Part shown: piece after piece, positions 35,616 to 46,578 of the stretch
How positions within the stretch are numbered: position 1 is the first letter of the stretch
How the letters are laid out: each line of letters begins with the position of its first letter
Assembly (NCBI GenBank): GCA_023242925.1
Contig: CP096134.1
Location: forward strand, 806,001 to 870,000
Source of the DNA: Hyphomonadaceae bacterium JAD_PAG50586_4
GTDB lineage: Bacteria; Pseudomonadota; Alphaproteobacteria; Caulobacterales; Aquidulcibacteraceae
Length of the DNA: 64,000 bases
Direction of reading: 5' to 3'
Position numbers and translations under genes: made by a program
The notes under the pieces: generated by a model
Seen by the model: the letters and a program-made list of their open reading frames with translations, nothing else
Databases searched by the model: none
Told to the model about the DNA's origin: nothing

Positions 35616-36791
35616 ATGAAGCGGATATTGTCTGCGTTGGCGGCGTGTGCATTGGCGGCTTCGTGCGCCACGGCGCTGTCGATACCGTCGCAACGCGAAC
35701 GGCTGACGCGCCAGATTGCCGACGATGCGGTGGCGTTCAACGAAGCGTACGCGCAGGCGGTGTCGGCGCAGATCCTGCTGAATGTATTGCGCTCACGCGA
35801 TCGCTTGCCGCGCCACTATCTGGCGATGACCGGTATCTCGGATAGCCCGTCATGGACTTACAATCAAAGCGTCGGCGTTGGCTCGATTCCGCTTGGTGAA
35901 GGCGGTTCGCCGTGGGGCTTTGGCAGCGCCGAAGCATCGCGCGAAACCGCGCGGCGGCCGAGTTATGCGGTGCAGCCGTTCGATGCGCCAACGCTGACAC
36001 GCACTGCATTCGAACCCACAGAACCCTACGTATTCGCGCATTATTGGCGCAGCGGCTGGCCGCGCGATCTCTTGATGCTGGTGATGGTGGAGGCGATCGA
36101 GAAGACCGACGCGGAAGGCCGCGTGCAGGTGTTCACGAACGAAGCCAACACGATCTTCCAAGATTGCGGGCCGCAGGTCGATACACTCGGCTGTGCCTAT
36201 GTGCGTGAGATGCGCGACTTTATGGTCTCAACGGATGCGCGCCCGCCTGAGAGCGGCTTTGATGCGCATGGCCGCGCGTTGTGTGGGATTGTCGAAGCCT
36301 ATGCGCCGACGACGCCAGTGCGCCACCAAGCGCCAGCGCCGGGGGTGGATTGCGATCCAGTGTTCCCGATTGGCTCTACGCTCGTACGTCTGCGGCTGCG
36401 GTCGTTGGATGATATGATCTATTATGTTGGCGAGCTGATGCGGGCTGGTGCAATGGCGCCGGGCGCGCGCGGTGCAATTGAAGCGCAGGTAAGCGTACGC
36501 GCCGCTGGTTTGCGCGGCGGTGGACGCGGCGTGCCGCTGTTTCGCATTTTGCCGCGCGGTGCGGCCGAGAACGGCATCTATGCGGCCGAGGTCGAATATG
36601 GCGGCGCGCGCTACGTGGCCGGGCCAGCAATTGGTCGATCATGCGGCGCCGAGACCAGCGACGGCGTTTGCCGCGATGTGGCGAACGAGGGCGATCGCTC
36701 ATCCTCCGTGCTGTCGCTGATCGCGGAGATTCTGGCGCTGAACCAATCACCGGACTCAATCCGCGCGCCAAGCCGGTTGATCGCGGAATAG
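35616..36791 (+). CDS. hypothetical lipoprotein
   Basis: 391 residues. The N-terminus has a lipoprotein signal (ALAACALAASCATA, Cys at about 17), so it is exported and acylated. The mature part shows alternating helical and beta-rich stretches, with QILLNVLRSRDRLPRHYLAM early and SWTYNQSVGVGS after it. I do not recognise a family. GGAGGGG precedes the ATG. No operon partners are evident; the next gene begins after 59 bases. Confidence 0.75.
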   Translation: MKRILSALAACALAASCATALSIPSQRERLTRQIADDAVAFNEAYAQAVSAQILLNVLRSRDRLPRHYLAMTGISDSPSWTYNQSVGVGSIPLGEGGSPWGFGSAEASRETARRPSYAVQPFDAPTLTRTAFEPTEPYVFAHYWRSGWPRDLLMLVMVEAIEKTDAEGRVQVFTNEANTIFQDCGPQVDTLGCAYVREMRDFMVSTDARPPESGFDAHGRALCGIVEAYAPTTPVRHQAPAPGVDCDPVFPIGSTLVRLRLRSLDDMIYYVGELMRAGAMAPGARGAIEAQVSVRAAGLRGGGRGVPLFRILPRGAAENGIYAAEVEYGGARYVAGPAIGRSCGAETSDGVCRDVANEGDRSSSVLSLIAEILALNQSPDSIRAPSRLIAE

Positions 36792-36850
36792 GTTGAGCTG
36801 ACGCAGCGGAAGTGTGATCTTCACCTTTCGAGTCTGACACGGAGAAGATG

Positions 36851-37339
36851 ATGCGCGGCACCATTCTCGGCGTTCATGGCGGACGTGGCGTCCTTTTAGC
36901 GGACGAGCGGCGGCTCGAGTTTCCAATGACCGAGTGGCGTTCGGCAGCGCCGCCGGTTGCGGGTCAGATCGTGGATTTCGTGGAGGAGAACGGTGAGGCG
37001 CGGGCGGTGTTCGCTGTGCCGGGCGCTTTTGCGCCTGGCGGAGCCGCGCGCGGCTATTCCGGATCTTTCATGCTGGGCGCCATCGGCGTCGGTTGTTTGG
37101 TGCTCGGTTTTGTCATTCCGTTGCTGCCGACCATCGCCGCTTTCGTGTTGGGCTGCATAGGCGCATCCCAGGCGCAGGCCGAGCATGACGACACGGCGTT
37201 GCTGTTGGCGCGCATCGCCTGGATTGGCGCTGTGGTCCTGCTCGCTGTCGGCATACTCGCGATGCTGGCCGTGCTCGCCTTCATAGGCACGATTGGCTTT
37301 GCGGCCGTGTTCGAAGGGCTTGGCCCGGAGCATTGGTAG
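36851..37339 (+). CDS. membrane protein with small N-terminal soluble domain
   Basis: 162 residues. Residues 1-60 look like a small beta-barrel (MRGTILGVHGGRGVLLADE and VAGQIVDFVEENGEARAVF), reminiscent of cold-shock-like folds fused to membrane segments in other alphaproteobacteria. Two long hydrophobic stretches follow (about 75-105 and 118-150). ATG 36851 is 6 bases after GGAG; an ATG three bases earlier is too close. Function unknown. Confidence 0.65.
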   Translation: MRGTILGVHGGRGVLLADERRLEFPMTEWRSAAPPVAGQIVDFVEENGEARAVFAVPGAFAPGGAARGYSGSFMLGAIGVGCLVLGFVIPLLPTIAAFVLGCIGASQAQAEHDDTALLLARIAWIGAVVLLAVGILAMLAVLAFIGTIGFAAVFEGLGPEHW

Positions 37340-37344
37340 GCGCG

Positions 37345-37974
37345 CTAGAACTCAAGCTCTGTGTGGTGACTCTCGGCGAAGGCGCGGATGGCGTCCTCGT
37401 GCGCGGCGAAAATGTCGGGCCATTGGTCCTCAAGCACGGCGAGCAGGTCGTAGAGATCGTAGGGGCCGAGTGAGGTTTTGAAGTCGCCGTAACGATCCTG
37501 CAGCGCGCGCCATGTCTCCTCGCCGCCTGCGTTCTTCACCAAGGCCCATTTCGCGCCGTCGCGAATGACGAGGTGGAGGTTGCGCGAAAGCACCGGCTTG
37601 TTGATGCGCCAGGGCGGGTTGCGGCGATTGTCGCCGGCGTTGAAGAGGCAAATCTGATTGCCCGCCGGGTCGCGTAGCCAAGCTTCGTACCAGAGCCACG
37701 ATTGCATGATAGGTTCGCGCTCGATGGCGACGCCCGCGTGTTTCAGGCGACGCACCTCGAAATCGACGTCGCTGCATTCCAAATAGAGCTGCGGCGCGTT
37801 CTCGCGCGGGATCGCGCCATCGGTGATGTGCAGCGAAAATGTCGCCTCGCCGCGTGGCAGTTCGAAGCGCGCATAGTGCGGGCTTTGCACGATCAGTTTG
37901 AGGCCGAGCAATTCATAGAAAGCGATCGATTGATCGAGGTTGCTCGCGGCGGCGGTGATCTGGTTGAGGCGCAT
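37345..37974 (-). CDS. VOC family (glyoxalase-like) protein with C-terminal extension
   Basis: 209 residues. The first 115 residues form a single vicinal-oxygen-chelate domain (LNQITAAASNLDQSIAFYE to WLRDPAGNQICLF). The remaining 90 residues, rich in Trp and acidic residues (EETWRALQDRYGDFKTS), form a separate helical domain seen in some VOC proteins. Substrate unknown. Convergent with the membrane protein gene, 5 bases apart. Confidence 0.78.
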   Translation of the reverse strand: MRLNQITAAASNLDQSIAFYELLGLKLIVQSPHYARFELPRGEATFSLHITDGAIPRENAPQLYLECSDVDFEVRRLKHAGVAIEREPIMQSWLWYEAWLRDPAGNQICLFNAGDNRRNPPWRINKPVLSRNLHLVIRDGAKWALVKNAGGEETWRALQDRYGDFKTSLGPYDLYDLLAVLEDQWPDIFAAHEDAIRAFAESHHTELEF

Positions 37975-38054
37975 GGCGCGACCCTAACACAATGTCCGTT
38001 TACGGCCAGCGCACGGCGCGCCGCATGCGCCATAAGGGGCGTAGGAGATTTGAT

Positions 38055-38519
38055 ATGAGCTTTCGCATTGCAGGCCTCGATCCCGCACCCTTCGCGCATT
38101 TTCTTGCGCTGTCTGACGATGAACTCAGCGCGCGCGGTGTCGTACGCGTCCGCATTGAGGCGAAGAACAGCGCCCCGTGCCGGATCAGTTTGGATGATGC
38201 GGAAATTGGTGAGCATGTGTTGTTGATCAATCATCCGCATCAGCCAGCCGAGACGCCCTACAAACAGCAGGGGCCGATCTTCGTACGCGAGACGAATACG
38301 CGGGCCGATGTGACGAACGCATTGCCGCCAGCTCTAGCGCGACGGACGTTGTCTCTGCGGGGCTTTAGTGCGGACCACATGATGATCGAGGCGGATTTAG
38401 CCGAAGGCGCCGAAGCCGCCGGTCTGATCGAGCGCTTCTTCGCCAACGAGAACGTCGCCTACATCCACGCGCATTATGCGCGGCGCGGCTGTTTTGCGGC
38501 GACGATCACGCGCGACTAG
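38055..38519 (+). CDS. DUF1203 domain protein
   Basis: 154-residue cytosolic protein of the DUF1203 family, recognised by RIAGLDPAPFAHF at the start, then EHVLLINHPHQPAETPYKQQ and the GPIFVRET segment, and YIHAHYARRGCFAA near the end. Function unknown for the family. ATG 38055 has AGGAG eight bases upstream. Its stop overlaps the stop of the convergent TetR gene by 4 bases. Confidence 0.85.
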   Translation: MSFRIAGLDPAPFAHFLALSDDELSARGVVRVRIEAKNSAPCRISLDDAEIGEHVLLINHPHQPAETPYKQQGPIFVRETNTRADVTNALPPALARRTLSLRGFSADHMMIEADLAEGAEAAGLIERFFANENVAYIHAHYARRGCFAATITRD

Positions 38520-39100
38520 TGGTGGCGCAGCGCGTTGGCGAGCGCTTTGATGGCGCGCGCGGCATTGAGGTGCGGCGCTGTCGAGCCTTGCGCCTTGGAC
38601 ACGATGAACGCGCCTTCCATGGAGGTGAGGAACGCGGAGGCGAACACCACTGAATCCTTGGCGCTCATGCCGCCGCATTGCTGCGCGGCCAAAGCCATTT
38701 CACGTTCCCACGAGGTGAACGCTTCTTTCACGGCGGCCTGCAGCTTCACGTTTTCAGCGCTGAAACCGGAGGCAATCGCCGCCATCGGGCAGGACGCTTC
38801 GTATTCGCGATCGCGCACTTCCTTGGCCGTCGCTTTGAACACTTGGTCGATATAGCGATCGAGGCTGGGGCTCGATCTGCGCAATTGCCTGAACCGCTCG
38901 CACACGTGCGCGCCGACGCGAGCGACCACTTCGGCGCCGATCTGTTCTTTGCCGCCAGGGAAATGGAAATAGAGCGAGCCGCGCGGCGCGCCCGAACGCT
39001 GCAGCAATTCCGCAACACCGACGCCCTCGTATCCGCGAGCGCGGAAGAGCTCGACAGCGGCTTCGATCAAATCTTCGCGAGCAGAGGAAGGTTTTGCCAT
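38516..39100 (-). CDS. TetR-family repressor (LmrA/YxaF-like)
   Basis: 194 residues. N-terminal helix-turn-helix (LIEAAVELFRARGYEGVGVA, then RSGAPRGSLYFHFPGGKEQI) followed by a ligand-binding domain with the SCPMAAIASGFSAE segment typical of the LmrA/YxaF group. A palindromic operator lies upstream, between it and a divergent small secreted protein gene. It likely represses itself and perhaps that gene. The efflux-type targets of relatives are not adjacent. Confidence 0.88.
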   Translation of the reverse strand: MAKPSSAREDLIEAAVELFRARGYEGVGVAELLQRSGAPRGSLYFHFPGGKEQIGAEVVARVGAHVCERFRQLRRSSPSLDRYIDQVFKATAKEVRDREYEASCPMAAIASGFSAENVKLQAAVKEAFTSWEREMALAAQQCGGMSAKDSVVFASAFLTSMEGAFIVSKAQGSTAPHLNAARAIKALANALRHH

Positions 39101-39124
39101 GTCATGACCTGTTTAGCACTTGTA

Positions 39125-39164
39125 TGACGGTCGGTCTAGTGATAACCAACAAATAGACCGGTCA
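39125..39164. promoter_or_regulatory. TetR operator, inverted pair around TAGACCGGTCA
   Basis: TAGACCGGTCA (39154-39164) and its mirrored, slightly expanded partner TGACGGTCGGTCTA (39125-39138) lie between the tetR gene and the divergent secreted-protein gene. The core GACCGGTC is itself a palindrome. As I recall, LmrA/YxaF boxes in Bacillus contain ATAGACC(A/G)GTC, which this matches closely. Likely binding site for the adjacent TetR protein. Confidence 0.65.
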
Positions 39165-39205
39165 TCATAGTAGGGCCGGCGCCAGTCTCTTCCCCGGAGG
39201 GTGTA

Positions 39206-39513
39206 ATGAAGAAGTTTTTGGTGCTGCGGCGCTCGCCGCTTTCTTGATCGTTCCTGGCGTGGCCTCGGCCGACGCCGCTAGCGACCGTTCGGCCGCGATC
39301 CGCGCCTGCCGTGCGGAAGTCTCTTCCCAAACCGGCGTCACGCTTGACGACGTCCGCCTCGACCAGGCCCGCGTGCGCGGGACGACCGTCCGCGTCGACC
39401 TTGACGTCTGGCGCGACGGCCAGCTGCAGAACGTCCGCTGCGACGCGAGCCGCGACGCTGAGCCGACGATCATCGCGATCTCGCCGGCGCTGCAAACGGC
39501 GTCCGCCCAGTAA
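39206..39513 (+). pseudogene. small secreted protein, frame broken in signal peptide
   Basis: About 102 residues after repair. ATG 39206 has GGAGG upstream and reads MKKFLVL; one base is missing near 39224-39228, after which ALAAFLIVPGVASA completes a clear signal peptide and the mature part starts DAASDRSAAIRACRAEV. As written the first frame stops at codon 14. The mature domain contains two Cys and looks like a small periplasmic protein of unknown function. Divergent from the TetR gene and behind its operator; followed by a terminator. Confidence 0.6.
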
Positions 39514-39561
39514 TTAGCCTGCCCAAGTTTGGTCTATCGCCTCCCGCGTGGACCTTTTCCT

Positions 39562-39588
39562 GCTCCCCGTGCAAACGGGGAGCTTTTT
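39562..39588 (+). terminator. intrinsic terminator
   Basis: Stem GCTCCCCGT/ACGGGGAGC (39562-39570, 39575-39583) with loop GCAA and five T. It ends the small secreted protein transcript. Confidence 0.9.
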
Positions 39589-39642
39589 ATTGGGCGAAGG
39601 CGGTGGACCGCGGCGGGGCGGGGCGCTTAAAGCTCCGCCACC

Positions 39643-40254
39643 ATGGCCGAAATCAAAACCCTGTTCGTCACCAAGCTCTATCGCGCAGCGCTTGAAAATG
39701 CGCGCGCGCTGAACGCTGATCTGCTCAAATCCTGCCGTGCGATCGCCGAGGATGACGAGGCGGGGCAGGCGTGGAGCAAGGAGAAGGGCTATAAGGGCTA
39801 CACCTCCTACGCCTCGCTCGACGATTTGCCGAAGCGCGATCCGAGCATAGCCGCACTCAAACAGGTGTTGGATAAGCACGCCGCGAAATTCGCGCGCGAA
39901 CTGCATCTCGATCTTGGCGGTAAGAAGCTGAAGCTCGATTCCATTTGGATCAATGTGCTTGAGCCCGGCGGCGTGCATTCGGGGCACATCCATCCGCACT
40001 CGGTGGTGAGCGGCACCTATTATGTCGACACGCCAGCGGGCGCGTCGGCGTTGAAGTTTGAAGATCCGCGCCATGCGATGATGATGGCCGCACCGCCGCG
40101 TTTGGAAGACGCGCCGGAGGACGAGCGTACCTTCGTGTACGTGACGCCGAAGGCTGGCGATGTGCTGATGTGGGAGAGCTATCTCCGCCACGAAGTGGTG
40201 GCCAACGCGGCGCGCAAATCGCGCGTCAGCATTAGTTTTAATTACGGCTGGTAA
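39643..40254 (+). CDS. 2OG-Fe(II) oxygenase-like protein (TIGR02466 family)
   Basis: 203 residues. Resembles the putative 2-oxoglutarate/Fe(II) oxygenases of the TIGR02466 group: SIWINVLEPGGVHSGHIHPHS gives candidate iron ligands, GTYYVDTP follows, and the distal RHEVVANAARKSRVSISFN supplies the last His and the 2OG-binding Arg. Reaction unknown. ATG 39643 follows a terminator by 54 bases, so it has its own promoter. A gene-poor stretch lies downstream. Confidence 0.8.
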   Translation: MAEIKTLFVTKLYRAALENARALNADLLKSCRAIAEDDEAGQAWSKEKGYKGYTSYASLDDLPKRDPSIAALKQVLDKHAAKFARELHLDLGGKKLKLDSIWINVLEPGGVHSGHIHPHSVVSGTYYVDTPAGASALKFEDPRHAMMMAAPPRLEDAPEDERTFVYVTPKAGDVLMWESYLRHEVVANAARKSRVSISFNYGW

Positions 40255-40346
40255 CGAAAGCTCGCGGGTTTGTGGCGAGCGTCACGGCGCCCGCGTGCGC
40301 GGTTCCATACGTTGCCCCTCGCGAAATTGCTTCGGTCAGCGCAACA

Positions 40347-40693
40347 TGGCCGAGTGCGATTACACTGAATTGCATGTCGTGATGGACGGCGCGAACCCGC
40401 AAGCGCATGCGCGGGGCGCAGCGATCTTGGCTGCCCTCGATGAAGAAGCGTGGGACGTCGCCCGCGTCGAACAACGCGCGCCGACGCAACGCATCTCGCA
40501 AGCGCCGGATTACGCGGAAGTCGTGATGTCGCCGACGCCGTTGAATGTGGGCGAGCCGCTGCGCGATCCGACCGCGGGCGTGCAAGCGCGAGCAATACGC
40601 AAGTTTTGCGACGCCAGGGGCGAAAGCTTCTGGCGTTTTGCTTTGTCTGATGCGTCCCGAATGGGAGCAGGGGCGCGTGGCTGCGCCGGGTAG
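40347..40693 (+). CDS. hypothetical protein, possibly frame-damaged
   Basis: 115 residues from ATG 40347 (MAECDYTELHVVMDG). The first two-thirds use G/C at third codon positions as real genes here do and include acidic and hydrophobic residues in protein-like proportions (AAILAALDEEAWDVARVEQR). The last 25 residues become Gly/Ala/Arg-rich, while a neighbouring frame reads LMRPEWEQGRVAAPGSAC before a stop, so a slip near 40640 is possible. No family recognised. Confidence 0.4.
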
Positions 40694-41184
40694 TGCCTGT
40701 TGAGACGACGCATCCATCGCTGGATGCGCCGCGCGCCGAACGCGCTCCTGGTTTCGATCGTTTTCCCCGGTTTGGGAGGGGCCGTTGTGTTGCGCCCGCC
40801 GCTCTTCACTGCACGGACGCGCGCCACCTGAACGATGGAAGGGGACGCTTTGCGCATCGTGCGCAGCGTCGCTTCCGGTTTCAGCCGCCATCGACGCGCT
40901 CCACCTTGAGGCTTAGCTCCATTCCGACTTCGCCGGTGCTGCATGCAGATTTCCGAGATCTGGACTTCGCGGTTTCACTCCCCGCGAACACTCATGCCGA
41001 CCGCGCCCACACACCCCGAAGTTTCGGACATCTTCGAAATCTCCCATGTGCGAGCGGGAGGGCGTTTATGCGCGGTGCGGAGGGGGCGGATAAGGTTTTT
41101 TGACGGCGCTTGGTTTTGTTGGGGTTTGCGGGTGTCTGGGCGGGGATAGATTGCGCGCCCTTCTCCCCGTCGGGGAGTAGGGAA
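40694..41184. other. gene-poor region
   Basis: About 490 bases in which no frame looks convincingly coding; open frames are Arg/His/Pro-rich shadows without ribosome sites. It contains a small palindromic patch around 41025 (TTTCGGACATCTTCGAAA) and a perfect hairpin CTCCCCGTCGGGGAG at 41163-41177, which may end the transcript of the tiny gene that follows on the minus strand. No tRNA or mobile-element ends are seen. Confidence 0.5.
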
Positions 41185-41307
41185 TTAGTTGGAATTGTCC
41201 GCATGCAACGCGTGGAAGACGCGATGCAGGATCGGCGCGAGCACGACGCCTGAGGCGATCACGATCAGGAGGCCGCAGAAGCGCGAGCTTAGGCGGGCAG
41301 GCCGCAG
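41185..41307 (-). CDS. tiny membrane protein downstream of rpoD, non-ATG start
   Basis: An open frame ending in TAA (41185-41187) encodes a hydrophobic helix followed by a His-rich tail (FCGLLIVIASGVVLAPILH, then RVFHALHADNSN). No ATG, GTG or TTG precedes the helix after the rpoD stop; a CTG at 41307 is six bases after GAGAGG, the best start available, giving 40 residues. Alternatively the true ATG was lost by a base error. It starts 11 bases after rpoD ends, so it would be co-transcribed. Function unknown. Confidence 0.4.
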   Translation of the reverse strand: MRPARLSSRFCGLLIVIASGVVLAPILHRVFHALHADNSN

Positions 41308-41317
41308 CTTCCGCCTC

Positions 41318-43372
<2,055 letters not shown>

Positions 43373-43412
43373 CAGAACTCGGCTCTATCAATTCGAAATA
43401 GGTTCGGGGCGG

Positions 43413-45370
43413 TCAGGCGACCAGCCCGTCGGCGTCATCGTTATCAGTAGCGGCGTCTTCTTGTTTTGCTTCGCGGGCGCGGGCCTCGATTAAACGAGCC
43501 TCGCGGCTCAGCGCCTGGAAACGAACGAACGCGTCGTCGTCGCCCTCGGCGGCTGCCGCCTGCAACTCAGACAATTCCTCCCTGATCGCCGGCAGCACAA
43601 CTTGGCGTGTCACTAAGGCAAGCCACTCACTCGGGTTCGCGTCGGGGCCGGTATTCGGCTCAGCCTTGCGACCGGGGGCTTCTCTTCGTGCTTCCAACGC
43701 TCAATGCGGGCTGCGGCGCGCTCCTGACCCGATCGCGTCAAATGGAGGCTTAGGGCGGCGCGGTCAATGGAGAGGGCGTCATTTTCGGCATGAGCGGCCT
43801 CATCAGCGAGCGTCAGGAGGGCGTCGCGGATGGCTTCTAGGTCGGGATCGTGGATTTCCAGGCGCTCGATCCAGTCGGCATAGCGGGAAAGGACGGCCGG
43901 CTGGTCCACGGCGGCGCGAAGCAAGCCCTCGGCCGCCGGGCGGGCGCGTTCAACGCCGGCGATGGCTTTGAGTTCGGCCGTGGCGGGTGCGGGAGGCATC
44001 TGGCCGCGCTTGTAGGGGCCGTTTCCCGATTGGCCCGGCTGGCCCGGCGGGCGGGGCGCGTAGGGCACGAAGGGCGGACGCTGGGCGCGTAGGTGCGCGT
44101 TGGCCCGGCTCATCAACTCGGAGAAATAGAGCCGCTGCGTGTCGCGGTCGGCGATCTTGGCGATGGCTTCCTTGAGGCCGGCTTGAAACGCGGCGCGTGC
44201 TTCGGGCGTGGTGAGCTCGCGCTTGTTCTTCTCGCGCTCGAATAACGTGTCGACGGCTGGTGATGCGTTGGCGATGAGTTGTGACAGCGCCTCGGCGCCG
44301 CCGCTGCGGAAAATGTCGTCAGGGTCTTGGCCAGCGGGCGCGTGCGCGAAGCGTAACGTGTGCGCGGGTGAGAGATGCGGCAGCGCAAGTTCAAGCGCGC
44401 GTTCGGCGGCGCGTTGGCCGGCGCTATCGCCATCGAGGCAGATCACGGGCTCGCCGCCAGAGCGCCAAAGCAATTGGAGCTGATCTTCGGTAAGTGCTGT
44501 GCCGCATGGCGCGACGGCGGCTATCCCTGCGCGCTCGAACGCGATTACGTCGAGATAGCCTTCGCCGACGACGAGGCCTTCGGCTTTGGTTTTGGCGAGC
44601 AATTCGCGCGCGTGCTTCAAGCGATAGAGCACACGGCTCTTCGAATAGAGCGCGGTTTCGGGCGAGTTGATGTATTTGGCCTTGGCGTCCTTCGCGAGCG
44701 CGCGGCCGCCAAAACCAATGATTTTCCCAGCCGGATCGGTGATCTCGAACGTGACGCGGCCACGGAACGTATCGATCGCGCGTTTGCCTTCCTCGCCTTC
44801 GCGCGCGACGCCCGCGGCGACCGCTTCTTCCTGCGTGAAGCCTTCGGCTTTCAACTTATCGAGCGCCCAGGTCCATTCGTCGGGCGCAAGGCCAATGCCA
44901 AAGCGATCCCATTCGTCGGGACCGATGCCACGGCCTTGCAGATATTTGCGTGCGTCCGCGCCGCCCGAAGAGCGCAATGCGTCGGCGTAGAGCTTCGCCG
45001 TGCGCGTGGTGATCTGATAGAGGCGCTTCCTGCGATCATTGTCGCCGCGATCTTCGTAATCGTCCTTTGGCGTTTCCATGCCGGCGCGCTCGGCCATTTG
45101 CGACACGGCTTCGGGGAAGGAGAGCCCTTCCAGCTTCATCGCCAGCGTGAAGACGTCGCCCTTCTCGCCGCAGCCAAAGCAATTGAAGATGCCTTTTTGA
45201 TCCAACACGTGGAACGACGGGCTCTTCTCTTGGTGGAACGGGCAACAGGCCCAATAATCGCCAGCGCTTGGTCGCGATTTTTGTTTGTGCCAGCTCAGAC
45301 GCCGCCCGGCGTAATCCGCGATGGATACGCGGTCGCGCACTTGGCGCAGGAAGGCGTCTGAAAAGCGCAA
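43413..45370 (-). CDS. dnaG: DNA primase (frame broken near C-terminus)
   Basis: Synthesises RNA primers at the replication fork. The N-terminal zinc finger uses Cys43, His46, Cys64 and Cys67; the TOPRIM core shows VVGEGYLDVIAF and ICLDGDSAGQRAA. As written the frame ends at 43613 with unrelated residues. In the neighbouring frame, from a run of five G (43674-43678, five C in the gene), the sequence continues GRKAEPNTGPDANPSEWLAL to a stop at 43413, the helicase-binding C-terminal part. One missing base repairs a 652-residue protein. dnaG is essential, so this is almost surely a consensus error. Start is TTG 45370. Confidence 0.92.
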
Positions 45371-45465
45371 ATCATCAACCGGGCTGAAAAGCCGAGTTTA
45401 CGTGATTCGGTTACCCGATACTGGCGTCCGCTGCGGTTGCGCAACAATATGTCCGAGTGATGGAC

Positions 45466-45636
45466 TCAGTATTTGCCGGGCGGATCGCTGGCGGGGAAGC
45501 TTTCGTCCGAGCTTTCGTCGACCTCGTTCCACCGCTTGGGCGGATTGTCCATCGCGTCAGGGCCGGCGTCGCGGACCTTTTTCGGCTTCGGCGGCGGTGT
45601 CTGAGTTTTCGGCGGCTGAATATGCTTTTCCATCAT
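45466..45636 (-). CDS. short conserved acidic protein
   Basis: 56 residues from ATG 45636 (or 45633), with GGAG five to eight bases upstream. A Pro/Lys-rich N-terminal half (PPKTQTPPPKPKKVRD) leads to an acidic tail WNEVDESSDESFPASDPPG. The closing ESFPASDPP motif occurs in many small uncharacterised proteobacterial proteins, as far as I recall. Cytosolic and probably disordered. It lies 95 bases upstream of dnaG on the same strand and may share its transcript. Confidence 0.7.
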   Translation of the reverse strand: MMEKHIQPPKTQTPPPKPKKVRDAGPDAMDNPPKRWNEVDESSDESFPASDPPGKY

Positions 45637-45788
45637 CTTATCTCCTATCGACGATAGAAACGCGCGGGCTGGAACAAAGGTTGCGCGCTCACATTTCCGC
45701 TAGGCGTCGAAAAACCTGACCTCGCCGTAATTCGGCGCCGCGCGCGCGTGGAAGGAGGCAAGCCAGAGGGGATCTGGAGGAGAAGAAC

Positions 45789-46523
45789 ATGCGTTTCATC
45801 AAAGCCGCCGCGGCATTCGCGATCATGGCCAGCGTCGCGGTTCCAAACGTCGCTCTCGCGCAGACAGCGACCGAACACGCGCAAGCCGCGCAAGGCACGT
45901 TGCTGAGCGTCAGCGCCGACGGTTCATCTGAGGCGCGTCCGGATTTGGCGACGCTTAATCTTGGCGTCACCACCGAGGGTCAAACCGCGCAAGCGGCGCT
46001 GCAAGAGAATTCACGCCGTATGACCGCGCTCACGCAAGCGCTCCGCCGGGCGGGCGTCGCTGAGCGCGACATTCAAACCTCGAACGTCTCGGTCTATCCG
46101 CAACAGCAATATCGCGAAGGCCAAGAGCCACTGATCACCGGCTACCAAGCCAACAACACGGTGACGGCCAAGGTGCGCAATATCGACAACACCGGCCGCG
46201 TGATCGATGCGGCTGTGGCTGCGGGCGGCAACAATATCAATGGCGTGACGTTCTCGCACGCCGACCCGGACGCGCAGCTCGATGTGGCGCGCCGCGATGC
46301 AATCGCCGAAGCGCGTCGTCGCGCAGAATTGTATGCGAACGCGCTGAACATGCGGGTGCATCGCATCGTCGCTGTCAGCGAAGGCGGCGGCTATTCACCG
46401 CCGATACCGTATCCGATGACCGCGCGCATGGACATGGCGAACCCGGCCTCGCCGCCGCCGCCCATCGCGCCCGGCGAAATCGAAACCCGCGTCAGCGTCA
46501 GCGTGACGTTCGAATTGCGCTGA
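45789..46523 (+). CDS. SIMPL (DUF541) domain secreted protein
   Basis: 244 residues. A signal peptide (AAFAIMASVAVPNVALAQ) exports it to the periplasm. The SIMPL domain shows LLSVSADGSSEARPDLATL, VTTEGQTAQAAL, RDIQTSNVSVYPQ, and ARRDAIAEARRRAELYAN, all typical. E. coli YggE, a relative, lessens oxidative stress, but the molecular role is unclear. A strong terminator follows. Confidence 0.9.
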   Translation: MRFIKAAAAFAIMASVAVPNVALAQTATEHAQAAQGTLLSVSADGSSEARPDLATLNLGVTTEGQTAQAALQENSRRMTALTQALRRAGVAERDIQTSNVSVYPQQQYREGQEPLITGYQANNTVTAKVRNIDNTGRVIDAAVAAGGNNINGVTFSHADPDAQLDVARRDAIAEARRRAELYANALNMRVHRIVAVSEGGGYSPPIPYPMTARMDMANPASPPPPIAPGEIETRVSVSVTFELR

Positions 46524-46546
46524 GCATTTCGCAAAGCACCAAGAAG

Positions 46547-46576
46547 AAAGGGCGGTCCGTTGGGACCGCCCTTTTG
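46547..46576. terminator. bidirectional intrinsic terminator
   Basis: Twelve-base stem AAAGGGCGGTCC/GGACCGCCCTTT around loop GTTG, flanked by T runs on both strands. It separates the convergent SIMPL gene and the small membrane protein gene. Confidence 0.9.
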
Positions 46577-46578
46577 TT

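Noticed and set aside
40238..40891. Minus-strand frame across the gene-poor region
   Set aside because: Arg/His-rich shadow without a ribosome site; codon third positions favour the plus-strand frame.
40979..41184. tRNA gene or integration site near rpoD
   Set aside because: Looked for cloverleaf arms and direct repeats in the gene-poor region and found none.
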